This document shows, in pieces, positions 33,509 to 42,365 of a stretch of DNA of 64,000 nt. This stretch comes from Zafaria ginkgonis. GTDB lineage: Bacteria > Actinomycetota > Actinomycetes > Actinomycetales > Micrococcaceae. Position 1 is the stretch's first letter. Every line of letters starts with the position of its first letter. Where the stretch lies: positions 164,598 to 228,597 of the forward strand of contig NZ_BAABEO010000017.1 in NCBI RefSeq assembly GCF_039540195.1, in the 5' to 3' direction. Position numbers and translations under genes: made by a program. The notes below the pieces were generated by a model. That model worked only from the letters and a program-made list of their open reading frames with translations. It was not told the DNA's origin and did no database searches.

Positions 33509-34017
33509 GTAGACCTCCCAACCGGGCCCGTGGCCCAGGACGAATCACGTCCCGGCGCACAAAGCCCCCTCGCATTACGCGGAGCGGAAGGTATCCTTCT
33601 GGCTCCCCAAGGCGGGCGGGTCCGCATCGCCGGAAATCGGGGCCGGAACAATTGCCCACAAGCTATCATCAGACGGTCATACAATCAAGACTCAAGAGGC
33701 GCCAGTCGCCCGAAGAGAGCTGGCAGGGCGCACGTACGGCGCCGGGCTGGACGGCCCCGCACTGCGGCCCTCACGATTGGGCGTGGCTGGCCGGAGCTGG
33801 CCGACGGCGGGCAGGCTGCGAAGGCGATAGGCGGCGGGGTTACGGAAACCCGGGCCGTGCCGCGGGAGTTGGGGACGCCAACCGGGTTGGCGACGGAGTC
33901 CGTCGAGCCTGCCGAAACCGCGAGGCTGGAGGTGGCCTGAACGCGTTATGACCATGGAACGCCTCCGGCGCGGAACGGCCGCGGGGCGCACCGCGCGCGA
34001 CCCCTGGCCCCCGCGGC
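33509..34017. other. Gene-free stretch of ~510 bp
   Basis: No reading frame here looks like a gene. The left part is the promoter region of the SDR at 32651 and contains the operator-like site at 33663-33685. The right part (33700-34017) is GC-rich, shows no recognisable domain on either strand, and may be remains of a deleted gene; I found nothing to identify it. Confidence 0.5.
33663..33685. promoter_or_regulatory. ATTGTATGAC-type operator before the degenerate SDR
   Basis: Minus strand ATTGTATGACCGTCTGATGATAG: a perfect left arm and an extended right arm. 155 bp upstream of ATG 33508. Confidence 0.55.
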
Positions 34018-34725
34018 TCAGGCCTGGTCGGTCTCCTGCAGACTCTGCAGCGCGTTGTCGGCGGCCCGCCGAATGTGCTGGGCATAAAGCTGCGCGGCAC
34101 CCTCGGCGTCGCCGTCCTGGATGGCCGCGGTGATTCCCCGCAGTTCTTCCACCACCGCGGCATGGCCTTCGCTGGACATGGCGGTCGCCCGGAGCACACG
34201 GAGCCGGGCCTGGATGCCTTCCGTCAACTGCTGGAGCACGGCACTTCCGGAGCCTTCGATGAGCACGTCGTAGAAGACGTCCTTGGCGGCCAAGAGGGTA
34301 ACGGGATCTTCGCTGGATTCGATGACCTCGGCGAAACTCTCGGCCGCGGCTCCGAGCCGCATGATCTGGGACTTCGAGGCGCGCTCAGCGAAGCGCTTCA
34401 CAACCACGGCCTCCAGCGCCGCCCGCGCCTCGTAGAGGTCCCGGGCCTCCTCGGGAGACGGGGCGCTGACGATCGCTCCCTTCTGCGGAACGACGGTCAC
34501 CAAACCCTCCGAGGTCAGCTCCCGCAGCGCCTCCCGAACGGTGGTGCGTGAAACCCCGAGCTGCTCGATGAGTTCACGTTCAACCAGCCGCTGGCCGGGC
34601 CGGAGCCTGAAGTCCAGGATGGCCGAACGCAGGGCATTGATGACCTGCTCGCGCAGGGGCGCCGCAACGCGGCCGACCGGATTCGAGTTCCAGGCCTCAG
34701 CCAAGGAATTTGTCGAGGAGGACAT
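34018..34725 (-). CDS. GntR family regulator, FCD subfamily, copy 2
   Basis: 235 residues from ATG 34725 (GGAAGG 4 bases before; the protein then starts MSSSTNSLAEAW, as in copy 1, MPTSTNSLAEAW). Winged HTH ~20-90 with VSRTTVREALREL and GLVTVVPQKGAIV nearly identical to copy 1, so both probably bind the same operator. FCD domain ~100-225 has diverged more, including the effector pocket region, suggesting different inducers. An operator-like element lies in its own promoter (34751-34776), consistent with autoregulation. Confidence 0.92.
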   Translation of the reverse strand: MSSSTNSLAEAWNSNPVGRVAAPLREQVINALRSAILDFRLRPGQRLVERELIEQLGVSRTTVREALRELTSEGLVTVVPQKGAIVSAPSPEEARDLYEARAALEAVVVKRFAERASKSQIMRLGAAAESFAEVIESSEDPVTLLAAKDVFYDVLIEGSGSAVLQQLTEGIQARLRVLRATAMSSEGHAAVVEELRGITAAIQDGDAEGAAQLYAQHIRRAADNALQSLQETDQA

Positions 34726-34750
34726 AATCCCTTCCACCATTCGTTAGATC

Positions 34751-34776
34751 TTGTAAGTAACTGCCTGACATACAAT
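34751..34776. promoter_or_regulatory. Operator-like element in the promoter of GntR copy 2
   Basis: Minus strand starts ATTGTATGTCAGGCAG and ends TACTTACAA, giving TTGTA...TACAA arms. The ATTGTATGTCA variant is shared with the site at 46730. It lies 26 bp from ATG 34725, suited to autorepression. Confidence 0.5.
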
Positions 34777-34820
34777 CACACCTTATGCTACCGCACCCTG
34801 CGAAGCGTGGCGGGACCTCG

Positions 34821-35789
34821 CTAAATGCCCGCCACGGGCCGCGGAGCGTAGGGACCTTCGAGCGCGGCAACCTCTTCGTCGGACAGCGCGAGGGACAGGG
34901 CGGCCAGGCCGTCGCGGAGCTGTTCGGACCGGCTGGCTCCGATGATCGGCGCGGTGAGCCCCGGTTGGCGCAGCAGCCAAGCCAGCGCCACCTGAGCCAT
35001 GGGCACCCCCCGCCCTGCGGCGACCTTGGCGGTGGCCTCCACGATCTCCCGGTCACCGTCGTCGTACAGTGCCTTGCCGACCTCGTCGGTTTCCATCCGG
35101 TGCGTAGTGCTCTCCCAACCGCGGGTCAACCGGCCACGGGCCAAGGGACTCCATGGGGTCACCCCCACGCCAAGGTCCCGGCACAACGGCAGCATTTCCC
35201 GTTCCTCTTCGCGGTTGAGCAGGTTGTAGTGGTTCTGCATGCTCACGAAGGGCGTCCATCCGTTGGCGCGCGCAGTGTATTGCGCCTTGGAGAACTGCCA
35301 CGCCCACATGGAGGATGCGCCGAGGTAGCGGGCCTTGCCGGCCTTGACGACGTCGTGCAGCGCTTCCAGGGTTTCCTCGATGGGGGTCGCCGGGTCCCAG
35401 CGGTGGATGATGTACAGATCCACGTAGTCGGTCCCCAGCCGGGCCAGGCTGGCGTCGATCTCCGCGAAAATCGCCTTGCGGGAGAGGCCGGCGCCATTGG
35501 GCCCCGGACGCATGCGTCCCTGCACCTTCGTGGCGAGCACGATCTCATCGCGCCGCGCGAAGTCGGCCAGGGCGCGCCCGAGGATCTCTTCTCCGCTGCC
35601 GTCGGAATAGACGTTGGCGGTGTCGAAGAAGTTGATCCCGGCCTCAAGCGCCTGCTTGATGAGGGGGCGGCTGGCCTCCTCCCCCAGGGTCCAGGGATGC
35701 GGTCCCCGCTCCGGCTCGCCGTACGTCATACAGCCCAGCGCCAGGCGGGAAACATCCATGCCGGTGGATCCGAGTTTCACATATTCCAT
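34821..35789 (-). CDS. Aldo/keto reductase
   Basis: 322 residues from ATG 35789. Family signatures: MEYVKLGSTGMDVSRLALG at the start, FDTANVYSDGSGEEILGRAL (Asp and Tyr of the catalytic tetrad, ~53-72), LATKVQGR (Lys), LYIIHRWDP (His), and the C-terminal NADPH-binding PIIGASRSEQL. It reduces an aldehyde or ketone, or a quinone, with NADPH. Last gene of the minus-strand Tau-type ABC-ADH-Dabb unit starting at 40955, and close to the GntR copy 2 promoter. Confidence 0.92.
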   Translation of the reverse strand: MEYVKLGSTGMDVSRLALGCMTYGEPERGPHPWTLGEEASRPLIKQALEAGINFFDTANVYSDGSGEEILGRALADFARRDEIVLATKVQGRMRPGPNGAGLSRKAIFAEIDASLARLGTDYVDLYIIHRWDPATPIEETLEALHDVVKAGKARYLGASSMWAWQFSKAQYTARANGWTPFVSMQNHYNLLNREEEREMLPLCRDLGVGVTPWSPLARGRLTRGWESTTHRMETDEVGKALYDDGDREIVEATAKVAAGRGVPMAQVALAWLLRQPGLTAPIIGASRSEQLRDGLAALSLALSDEEVAALEGPYAPRPVAGI

Positions 35790-35823
35790 GGTCCTGCCCC
35801 CGGGTTCGGCTAGGCGGTTTCGG

Positions 35824-36132
35824 CTAGGTGGTTTCGGCTTGGACCGAAAGCCAGGACTCGCACTCGGCGGCGAGCACGCCGCTGACGAGTTCCTGGTGCT
35901 TCGGGTCCGCCAGGTACCGCTGGAACGCTTCCGCATCGGCGAAACGCACCTCCATTAGCACCTCGCTCACGCTGCGTCCCTCGGGGCGCAACTGCAGGTC
36001 CTGATGGACCTTCGCCGGGCCCAGGCCGTGCGGCGGTTCCTTCCCGAAGTCCTGCAACAGGCCGATGAATTGCTCCCGCCGTCCCGTGTCTGCGGGACGA
36101 TTCAGGCGAAAAATGACCGTGTGGGTGATCAT
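35824..36132 (-). CDS. Dabb-domain protein (dimeric alpha/beta barrel)
   Basis: 102 residues from ATG 36132. MITHTVIFRLNRPAD at the start and VSEVLMEVRFADAEAFQRYL (~58-77) are typical of the stress-responsive Dabb family, which also includes small polyketide cyclases and catabolic isomerases. It has several His but no defined catalytic signature visible. Between the zinc ADH and the aldo/keto reductase on the same strand (55 and 34 bp gaps), so most likely an auxiliary enzyme of the same pathway; function unknown. Confidence 0.8.
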   Translation of the reverse strand: MITHTVIFRLNRPADTGRREQFIGLLQDFGKEPPHGLGPAKVHQDLQLRPEGRSVSEVLMEVRFADAEAFQRYLADPKHQELVSGVLAAECESWLSVQAETT

Positions 36133-36187
36133 GCGGGTCCTTTGCTGTGAGGGTCTGTCGTCTAGACGGTTGGGCGAGGGCGGCCAT

Positions 36188-37279
36188 TCAGCGGAAGCTG
36201 GTGAACACTCCGCTGAGGTCCCTGAGCTCCCCCGAGGCATACATCGCCTCGTTGATTTCGGAGAGCGAGTATTCGGCGGTGGCGATGGGGCCGGCCGTGT
36301 ACTGGCCGCCTTCCAAAAGTTCCAGGCATCGGGCGATGTCGCGACCCGGGACGGTTTGCCCGTTCTGGCACGCTTTGATCGTTCGTCCCTGGATGGCAAT
36401 CGCCAGCTGGGAAAGGGACACCTCGGCCTGGAACTGCTGCACTCCGGTGAGGACCACGGTGCCGGCGCGGCGGGACATCATCACGGCCTGCTGGACGGCG
36501 AGCTCCGGGCCGGCGGCTTCCAGCGAAACGTCGACGCCCCGCCCTTCCGTCAGCGCCTTGACCTGCTCCACCGGGTCACCGTCCGCCGGGTCCACGGCGT
36601 GCGTGGCACCCAGCGCCAGGGCCAGTTCCCGCCGGCCGGGAATCATGTCCAGGGCGATGATCTTTTCGGCGCCGGCCAGCCGGGCTGCCTGAACCATCCA
36701 CTGGCCCAGGTGCCCGAGTCCCACCACCGCAACGGACTGGCCGGGGCGCACCTGGGCAACGTTGAAGACGGCGCCGTGGCCGGTGGTGACCCCGCAGCCC
36801 AGCAGGCTCAGTTCGCGGGCCGGCAGGCTGCTGTCGACCCGCCAGACCTGGTTCGTGTTGGCGAGGATGTACTCGGCGTAGGCCCCGACGCGCCCGGCGG
36901 CGCGGACTTCGGTGCCGTCCTGCTTGAACGCGACCAGCGGCTCGGGCTGGTCCAGCAGAACCGCGCATTGGTCCGGCCGGTCGATCCGGCAGTAGAAGCA
37001 CTCCCCGCACTGCGGCGTTCCCGAGACCACCACCTGGTCGCCGTCCCTGAAGCGGTCCACGCCCGGGCCGACCTGCTCGACAATGCCGATCGCGGTGTGG
37101 CCGAGGATCACCGGCGGCAACTTGTTCCGCATCGCCTTCCACCCCAGCCAGTCGGTGGAGCAGAACGGGGCGGCCGTCGTACGCACCACCACCTCGCCCG
37201 CGGCGGGTTCCTTCAGCTCAACGTCGTGGACCGCCATCGGGACGCCGAACTGCTCCAGGATGGCCGCCCTGATCCGCAT
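36188..37279 (-). CDS. Zinc-dependent alcohol dehydrogenase (MDR family), copy 1
   Basis: 363 residues. Catalytic zinc ligands: Cys in PFCSTD (~40), His in LGHTAIG (~61; the usual following Glu is Thr), Cys in LLGCGVTTGHG (~163). Structural zinc: four Cys in CGECFYCRIDRPDQC (~92-106). NAD motif VVGLGHLGQW near 190, followed by an acidic residue (ALD) indicating NAD. Similar to aryl-alcohol/S-(hydroxymethyl) dehydrogenases. Start 4 bp from the ABC ATPase stop, so cotranscribed with the Tau-type transporter. Likely oxidises a benzylic or side-chain alcohol. Paralogue at 41132. Confidence 0.92.
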   Translation of the reverse strand: MRIRAAILEQFGVPMAVHDVELKEPAAGEVVVRTTAAPFCSTDWLGWKAMRNKLPPVILGHTAIGIVEQVGPGVDRFRDGDQVVVSGTPQCGECFYCRIDRPDQCAVLLDQPEPLVAFKQDGTEVRAAGRVGAYAEYILANTNQVWRVDSSLPARELSLLGCGVTTGHGAVFNVAQVRPGQSVAVVGLGHLGQWMVQAARLAGAEKIIALDMIPGRRELALALGATHAVDPADGDPVEQVKALTEGRGVDVSLEAAGPELAVQQAVMMSRRAGTVVLTGVQQFQAEVSLSQLAIAIQGRTIKACQNGQTVPGRDIARCLELLEGGQYTAGPIATAEYSLSEINEAMYASGELRDLSGVFTSFR

Positions 37280-37282
37280 CGC

Positions 37283-38137
37283 CTACCTCGCTTGGGCAGC
37301 GTCGACGGGCTCGCCGCCGCTGCGGATGAGTCGTGCGACGTGGCCGCGCAGCTGGACGAAGGTCTCGTCTTCCTTGGTGGAGATCTGGTCACGGGGCTCC
37401 GGCAGCCGGACTTCGATGTTTTCCACGAGGCGGGCCGGGGCCTTGGAGAGCACCAGTACCCGGTCCGCCAGGTAGACGCTCTCGTCGATGTCGTGCGTCA
37501 CGAACAGGACCGTCACGCCGTAGCGCTGGCGCAGGGAGAGCACCAGGTCCTCCAGGTCCGCACGGGTTTGGGCATCGAGGGAAGCGAAGGGCTCGTCCAT
37601 CAGCAGCAGCCGCGGCCGGTAGGCCAAGGCCCGGGCGATCGCCACCCGCTGCTGCATGCCTCCCGAGAGCTGCCACGGGTAGCGGTTGTTGAGTCCACCC
37701 AGCCCGACGACCTCCAGGCTCTCGTCGATGAGTGCGCGCCGCTCGGCGGCGGTTCCGCTGTCCTTGGTGAGCGGGAAGGCGACGTTCTTTTCGATGGTCA
37801 GCCACGGCAGCAGCGAGCGGCTGTAGTCCTGGAAGACCATCGCCATGCCTTCGGGGACGCCGGTCACGGGCCTGCCCTCGATGGTGACGCTGCCGCTGGT
37901 CGGGGCCAACAGGCCCGAGAGGGTGCGCAGCAGGGTCGTCTTGCCGGCGCCGGAAGGGCCAACGATGGAGACGAACTCCTGGGGGAAAATCTCGAAGGAG
38001 AGCCCCTTGAGCGCCGTGTGGGCGTCCGGGCCCGAACCGTACGTGTGGGTGACGTTGTCGACCCTGAGCAGCGGTTCGAGTGTGCCGGCGCCACGGGTCA
38101 GTGTTTCCTGGGTGCCAGGGAAGGCGTTGGTATCCAT
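37283..38137 (-). CDS. ABC transporter ATP-binding protein (TauB/SsuB-like)
   Basis: 284 residues. Walker A GPSGAGKTTLL near 60, Q-loop VFQDYSRSLLPW near 105, signature LSGGMQQRVAIARAL near 158, Walker B LLLMDEPFASLD near 180, switch His in FVTHDIDE. The FQDY...LLPW sequence is typical of nitrate/sulfonate/taurine-type importers. With the permeases at 38153 and 39011 and the lipoprotein at 39930 it makes a complete importer. Located between permease and ADH on one transcript. Confidence 0.93.
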   Translation of the reverse strand: MDTNAFPGTQETLTRGAGTLEPLLRVDNVTHTYGSGPDAHTALKGLSFEIFPQEFVSIVGPSGAGKTTLLRTLSGLLAPTSGSVTIEGRPVTGVPEGMAMVFQDYSRSLLPWLTIEKNVAFPLTKDSGTAAERRALIDESLEVVGLGGLNNRYPWQLSGGMQQRVAIARALAYRPRLLLMDEPFASLDAQTRADLEDLVLSLRQRYGVTVLFVTHDIDESVYLADRVLVLSKAPARLVENIEVRLPEPRDQISTKEDETFVQLRGHVARLIRSGGEPVDAAQAR

Positions 38138-38152
38138 AACCTCTTCCGCTCT

Positions 38153-39007
38153 TTAGCTTCGGGCCAGGCGGTGCCAGGCCAACAGTCGGTGTTCAATGGC
38201 TTCCAGGACGCTGTTCAGCAGCAGTCCGAGGACCGCCAGGAGCAGCATCCACGCCCACATGTCCAGGATCTGGAAACGCGCCTGGGACTGGATGAGCTGG
38301 AAGCCGATTCCATTCGTAGCAAGCATGAATTCGGACACGATGGCGAACATGAGGGCCCCGGTCAGTGCCAGCCGGAGCCCGGCGAAAATCTTGGGCAGCG
38401 CCGCCGGCAGAATGATGCCCGTGAGGGTACGCCACTTCGAGAGCCGGAAGGCCTTGCCCATCGCCAGCTGCGTGGGGTGGATGGCCCCGACGCCGTTGGC
38501 GGTGTTGATCAGGACGTACCACGAGATGCCGTAGGCGATGAAGGCCACGCGCATGCTGTCCTCGCCGCCCAGCAAGACGATGAAAAGGGGAAGGGTGGCG
38601 GTCGCCGGAACGGAGCGCAGGAATTCGACCACGGGGTCGGTGGCGTCCCGCAGCACCCGGTACAGGCCGGTGGCGGTGCCGAGCAGGATGCCGGCGACCG
38701 ACCCAAGCACGAAGGCGAGCAGCACCCGCCCCAGCGTCTGGAGCGTGTGCTCCGCCATGGCGTCGGTCAGCAGCGCCCCGTCCTTGGCGCCGAAGAACAT
38801 CTTCCAGGCGTGGGTTCCGATCTTCAACGGCGTGGGAAAGAACGGCGACGGATTCAGTGCGGTGGCCGCCTGCCACAGGACCAGCAGCACAATGAGCAGC
38901 CCGAAGCTGTACGCGAAGCGCGAACCCAGCCGTCCCGCACCTCCCGGTGCCGCCGTTCCCTTCCCGGGCCGGGCGGGTGCCCGCAATTCTCTGGCGGTGG
39001 TGGACAT
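38153..39007 (-). CDS. ABC transporter permease (TauC-like)
   Basis: 284 residues, about six membrane segments after a basic N-terminus. The ATPase-docking loop is near residue 185 (MGKAFRLSKWRTLTGIILPA). SVPATATLPLFIVLLGGEDSM near 125 occupies the place of PIPPVALIPLxxL in the companion permease. Stop 15 bp from the ATPase start; start 3 bp from the stop of the other permease. Forms a heterodimer with it. Confidence 0.9.
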   Translation of the reverse strand: MSTTARELRAPARPGKGTAAPGGAGRLGSRFAYSFGLLIVLLVLWQAATALNPSPFFPTPLKIGTHAWKMFFGAKDGALLTDAMAEHTLQTLGRVLLAFVLGSVAGILLGTATGLYRVLRDATDPVVEFLRSVPATATLPLFIVLLGGEDSMRVAFIAYGISWYVLINTANGVGAIHPTQLAMGKAFRLSKWRTLTGIILPAALPKIFAGLRLALTGALMFAIVSEFMLATNGIGFQLIQSQARFQILDMWAWMLLLAVLGLLLNSVLEAIEHRLLAWHRLARS

Positions 39008-39010
39008 CGG

Positions 39011-39886
39011 TCAGGCTCCCTTCGTGCTTTGCCAGCCGAACCAGCGGCGCTCCGCCGAGTTCAGGATCATATTCAGGGACAGGCCCAGCACCCCCGCCAT
39101 CAGGGTTCCGGCATACACCAGTTCGACCTCGGTTCCGGTAGCCCTGGTGCGGGCGATGAAGGCCCCGATGCCCTCGGCCCCGCCGGCAATGAGCTCGACG
39201 GTGATGACCACGATCAGCGCGATGGAGGAAGAGACCCGGATGCCGGTGGCAATGAAGGGTGCGGCCCCCGGCAGGACCACCCGGCGGATGACGCCCGCGG
39301 GGCTGACCCCGAAACTGCGCGCCATTTCCTTGCCCTGCTTGTCGACGTCGTGCACCCCGTACATGGTGTTGAACAGGATCGGCCAGACCGCGGCGAAGAC
39401 GACGATGACCAGCTTCATCTCCAGGCCGTTGCCGAACACGAGCACGACCAGCGGGATCAGCGCCACCGGAGGTATGGGACGGATCAGTTCGACCACGGCG
39501 CGGGAGGCCCGGTAGACCCTCTCGGAGAGGCCGAACAGCACCCCAAGCGGGATGGCGATCAGCGCGGACAGGCCCATCCCGAGCAGGTAGGAGCCGATCG
39601 TGGAGAGCACATCGGCGCGGAAGTCCTCGCGCCCCCAGATCAGCACCGCTTCCCCCAGGACCGTGGAGAACGGCGGCAGGAAATCGGAATGGACCAGGCC
39701 GGCGCGGGAAACCGCTTCCATGGTCAGGCCCAGGCCGGCCACCCCTGTGGCGCCCAGCAGGATCCTGTTCCGCTTCCGGTTTCCGTTGCCTGCTGCCGGG
39801 GCGGTGCCACGCGCGGCCGCCTTCCGGGTGCCCCGGAAACCGGTCCCGCGGCCACCCGTTTTCAGTGTTTCAGTGGACAGTGCCAT
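39011..39886 (-). CDS. ABC transporter permease (TauC-like)
   Basis: 291 residues. A long basic, Gly/Arg-rich N-terminus (~40 residues) precedes six hydrophobic segments. Family motif RPIPPVALIPLVVLVFGNGLE near 140; docking loop GKEMARSFGVSPAGVIRRV near 190. Three bases separate its stop from the next permease start. Membrane partner in the importer fed by the lipoprotein at 39930. Confidence 0.9.
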   Translation of the reverse strand: MALSTETLKTGGRGTGFRGTRKAAARGTAPAAGNGNRKRNRILLGATGVAGLGLTMEAVSRAGLVHSDFLPPFSTVLGEAVLIWGREDFRADVLSTIGSYLLGMGLSALIAIPLGVLFGLSERVYRASRAVVELIRPIPPVALIPLVVLVFGNGLEMKLVIVVFAAVWPILFNTMYGVHDVDKQGKEMARSFGVSPAGVIRRVVLPGAAPFIATGIRVSSSIALIVVITVELIAGGAEGIGAFIARTRATGTEVELVYAGTLMAGVLGLSLNMILNSAERRWFGWQSTKGA

Positions 39887-39929
39887 GACTGTGTCGTCCC
39901 TCCGGGAATCGCTGGGCCAGGCAGGACGG

Positions 39930-40955
39930 CTAGCCGCAGTTGGCGGGAGTGGGGATGGTGATGCTGGAGATGTCGAACTCCTCGTCGATGGCCCCGATGT
40001 TGTGCAGCATGTCCGCGTTCATCTGCAGCGGCTCCTTCCGGATCGCGGCGCCGAAGGTGGGAGCGACATCCCCGGCCACCGCCTCGGCGTTGAACTGCAG
40101 GTCGTCCTTGAGGATGGCCTTGTAGGTGGCCTCGTCCCTGACCTGGTCGGTGCCCTTGAGCAGCGCGCACTGCAGGGCCGCAACGGTGTTGGGGTTCTCC
40201 TCCGCGAACGACTTCTTCATGATCCAGCCCGACTCGGCCATTCCGTCGTATTTGCCGGCGCCATAGTCGAAGACCGTCACGGTGTTCAACTTCTCCTTGA
40301 CCTGCACCAGGAACGCGGCCGTGGCGCTCGAGGCGTCGACGGTTCCCTGCTGCAGCGCCGCGGCGACCTCGCCGTACGGCAGTTCCACGAACTCGACCGC
40401 GTTCGGATCCAAGCCCTGCTCAAGCATGCTGTCCTTGAGCTTGACCGCGTGGCTGCTGTTGAGGGAAACGACCGCGACCTTCTTGCCGATCAGGTCTTTC
40501 AGTTCCTTTATGCCCGAGTCCGGCAGCGTTTCGAGGGACGCGACGTTGGGTCCGCTGGCGTAGCTTTCACTGACGATGACGACGTCGATCCCCTGCCGGG
40601 CGGCGTCGATGACACCGAAGTAGCTGGACTGGGCGATTTCGACGTCCCCGGAAACGATCTGGGAAACGGCCGTGGCGCTGCTTTCGATCGGCTCCAGCGT
40701 CAGATTGAGTCCATATTCGGCCGCCGCGCCGCCCTTTTCGGCCTGGAGGAAGCCGGCGGCAATCGGCGCCCGGAAGCTCAGGCCGGTGATGTCCGCGACC
40801 TCGGGGGCGTGCGGGTCCAGCGCGGCGGCCGGGGCGGCGGCGGAGCTGCCTCCCCCGCCGCAGGCGGTCAGGAGCAGGACCGACGACGCGGCAACGGCAG
40901 CCGCTGACAGGGACAGGCGGGAGCGGCGGTGGGCCGGCTGGGAAAGCAGGTTCAT
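39930..40955 (-). CDS. ABC transporter substrate-binding lipoprotein (TauA/SsuA, NMT1-like)
   Basis: 341 residues. Signal peptide with lipobox LLTAC near residue 32, then a Gly/Ser/Ala linker. Type II binding fold of the sulfonate/aromatic-acid group: GFLQAEKGGAAAEYGLNLTL, VSGDVEIAQSSYFGVIDAAR and GKKVAVVSLNSSHAVKLKDS are recognisable. Members bind sulfonates, nitrate, pyrimidines and aromatic acids. First gene of the operon, with a regulon operator 41 bp upstream, so the ligand is likely a pathway substrate. Confidence 0.9.
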   Translation of the reverse strand: MNLLSQPAHRRSRLSLSAAAVAASSVLLLTACGGGGSSAAAPAAALDPHAPEVADITGLSFRAPIAAGFLQAEKGGAAAEYGLNLTLEPIESSATAVSQIVSGDVEIAQSSYFGVIDAARQGIDVVIVSESYASGPNVASLETLPDSGIKELKDLIGKKVAVVSLNSSHAVKLKDSMLEQGLDPNAVEFVELPYGEVAAALQQGTVDASSATAAFLVQVKEKLNTVTVFDYGAGKYDGMAESGWIMKKSFAEENPNTVAALQCALLKGTDQVRDEATYKAILKDDLQFNAEAVAGDVAPTFGAAIRKEPLQMNADMLHNIGAIDEEFDISSITIPTPANCG

Positions 40956-40995
40956 GGAGTTCCCTTACAAGTTGGAAAGACGGAAATAAGGAAAG

Positions 40996-41015
40996 TTGTA
41001 CGACAATAGTATGCG
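40996..41015. promoter_or_regulatory. ATTGTATGAC-type operator before the Tau-type ABC operon
   Basis: TTGTACGACAATAGTATGCG, nearly the same as the sites at 48513 and (reversed) 19571. It lies 41 bp from the ATG of the binding-protein gene at 40955. Confidence 0.62.
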
Positions 41016-41131
41016 CAGACAGGAATGATTGTGAAGACCATCACAATACTTCTTCCCTCTTGGGACCTCAGATGCCGCTGCCAGCCGTTGTATTACATTC
41101 CGGTCCGGCGCCCGCGTTCCGCGGGGATGCG

Positions 41132-42217
41132 TCAGAAGACGATGACCCCGGAGAGGTCGTCCCTGGTTTCGGACTTCTTCAGTGCCAGGTTGATCTCGTC
41201 CAGCGCGTAGCGGGAGGTGATGATCGGGGAGGCATCCAGCAGCCCCCGCTCAAGCAGGCCGATGTAGCGGGGCAGGTCGCGGCGCATCCGGACGTTGCCG
41301 TTCTGGGTGCTGACCAGCTGCCGGCTCTGGACGGCCAGGGGGATCTGCGGCAGCGTGACCTCGGCCGTGCCGTGGTCCACCCCGCTGTAGACCACCGTTC
41401 CGGCGCGCCGGGAGACTTCCAGCGCCAGCCGCTGGGCCTCGGGGGCGCCGGCCGCCTCGATCACCACGTCCGCGCCCCGGCCGGCGGTCGCCGACTTAAC
41501 GGCGGCCACCGCGTCCTGGAGCGAGGGGTCCACCAGGTCGGTGGCCCCGAGTTCGCCGGCGAGGGCCCGGCGGTCGGCGAGGGGCTCGATGGCGATGATG
41601 CGGGCGGCGCCGGCCAGCCGGGCCGCCTGCACGGCCCACAGGCCGAGGTGGCCACAGCCGACCACGGCGACGGAGTCGCCGGGCTGCACCTTCGCGACAT
41701 TGAAGACGGACCCGACGCCGGTCGTGATACCGCAGCCGAGCAGGGCCAGCACGTCGTAGGGCAGGTCGCTCTCGACCGGGAACACCTGGTTCTTCGAGAC
41801 GTTCATGATCTCCGCGTAGCCGCCCACGCAACCGGCGGCGGAAACCAGCTGTCCCTCGGCGGTCCTGGCGACGTCCGGATAGATCCCGCCCAGGTCAAAG
41901 AGCTCCGAGCACTGGTCGGGACGTCCGATGCCGCAGTAGTAACAGGTCCCGCATTCGGGCGTCCCGGGGACGATCACCCGTTGGCCGGGTTTGATGCCCG
42001 CCACCCGGCTGCCCACCTCGATGACCTCGCCCGCGGACGCATGCCCCAGGATGGTCGGCGGAATCTTTCCGAGATTTCCATGGAAGCTCGTGACATCGGT
42101 GGAGCAGAAGGGACTTGCCTTGGTGCGGACCAGCACGCGGTCCGGGTCCGGATCCAGCAGTTCCACCTCCTCCACGCTGATGGGGAGATTGAATTCGCGA
42201 AGCACTGCAGCACGCAT
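41132..42217 (-). CDS. Zinc-dependent alcohol dehydrogenase (MDR family), copy 2
   Basis: 361 residues; full-length paralogue of 36188. Catalytic zinc: Cys in PFCSTD (~39), His in LGHASAG (~61), Cys in LLGCGITTGVG; structural zinc Cys in CGTCYYCGIGRPDQC. NAD motif VVGCGHLGLW near 187. ATG 42217 has AGGTGAAACCCC before it. Follows the third oxygenase gene on the same strand after 148 bp with a hairpin between. Differences from copy 1 concentrate in the substrate loop (QTSxx region 110-135), so two alcohols of similar shape may be handled. Confidence 0.92.
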   Translation of the reverse strand: MRAAVLREFNLPISVEEVELLDPDPDRVLVRTKASPFCSTDVTSFHGNLGKIPPTILGHASAGEVIEVGSRVAGIKPGQRVIVPGTPECGTCYYCGIGRPDQCSELFDLGGIYPDVARTAEGQLVSAAGCVGGYAEIMNVSKNQVFPVESDLPYDVLALLGCGITTGVGSVFNVAKVQPGDSVAVVGCGHLGLWAVQAARLAGAARIIAIEPLADRRALAGELGATDLVDPSLQDAVAAVKSATAGRGADVVIEAAGAPEAQRLALEVSRRAGTVVYSGVDHGTAEVTLPQIPLAVQSRQLVSTQNGNVRMRRDLPRYIGLLERGLLDASPIITSRYALDEINLALKKSETRDDLSGVIVF

Positions 42218-42308
42218 GGGGTTTCACCTCACTGTGAAAATGGGAACGTGAAGACGGGAAGCTCGTAGGCTGCCGTCCCGTTGGGCGGCAGCGGTTCTCG
42301 CGGGGAGG

Positions 42309-42360
42309 GCCGGTGCCGCGGGTCAGGCGCCGGGACGGCACCGGACCCGCGGCGGCCGGC
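42309..42360 (-). terminator. Hairpin after oxygenase C
   Basis: A 16-bp stem with one bulge (42309-42324 with 42344-42360) starting 5 bp beyond the oxygenase stop on the minus strand. GC-rich, no T-run, so perhaps partial termination before the ADH gene. Confidence 0.5.
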
Positions 42361-42365
42361 ACGGG

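Noticed and set aside
36065..39961. A very long open frame (1298 codons) on the plus strand
   Set aside because: It is antisense to a coherent set of minus-strand genes (ADH, ABC ATPase, two permeases) with full motifs; the predicted protein is low-complexity Gly/Arg/Asp-rich, as expected from high-GC shadow frames.
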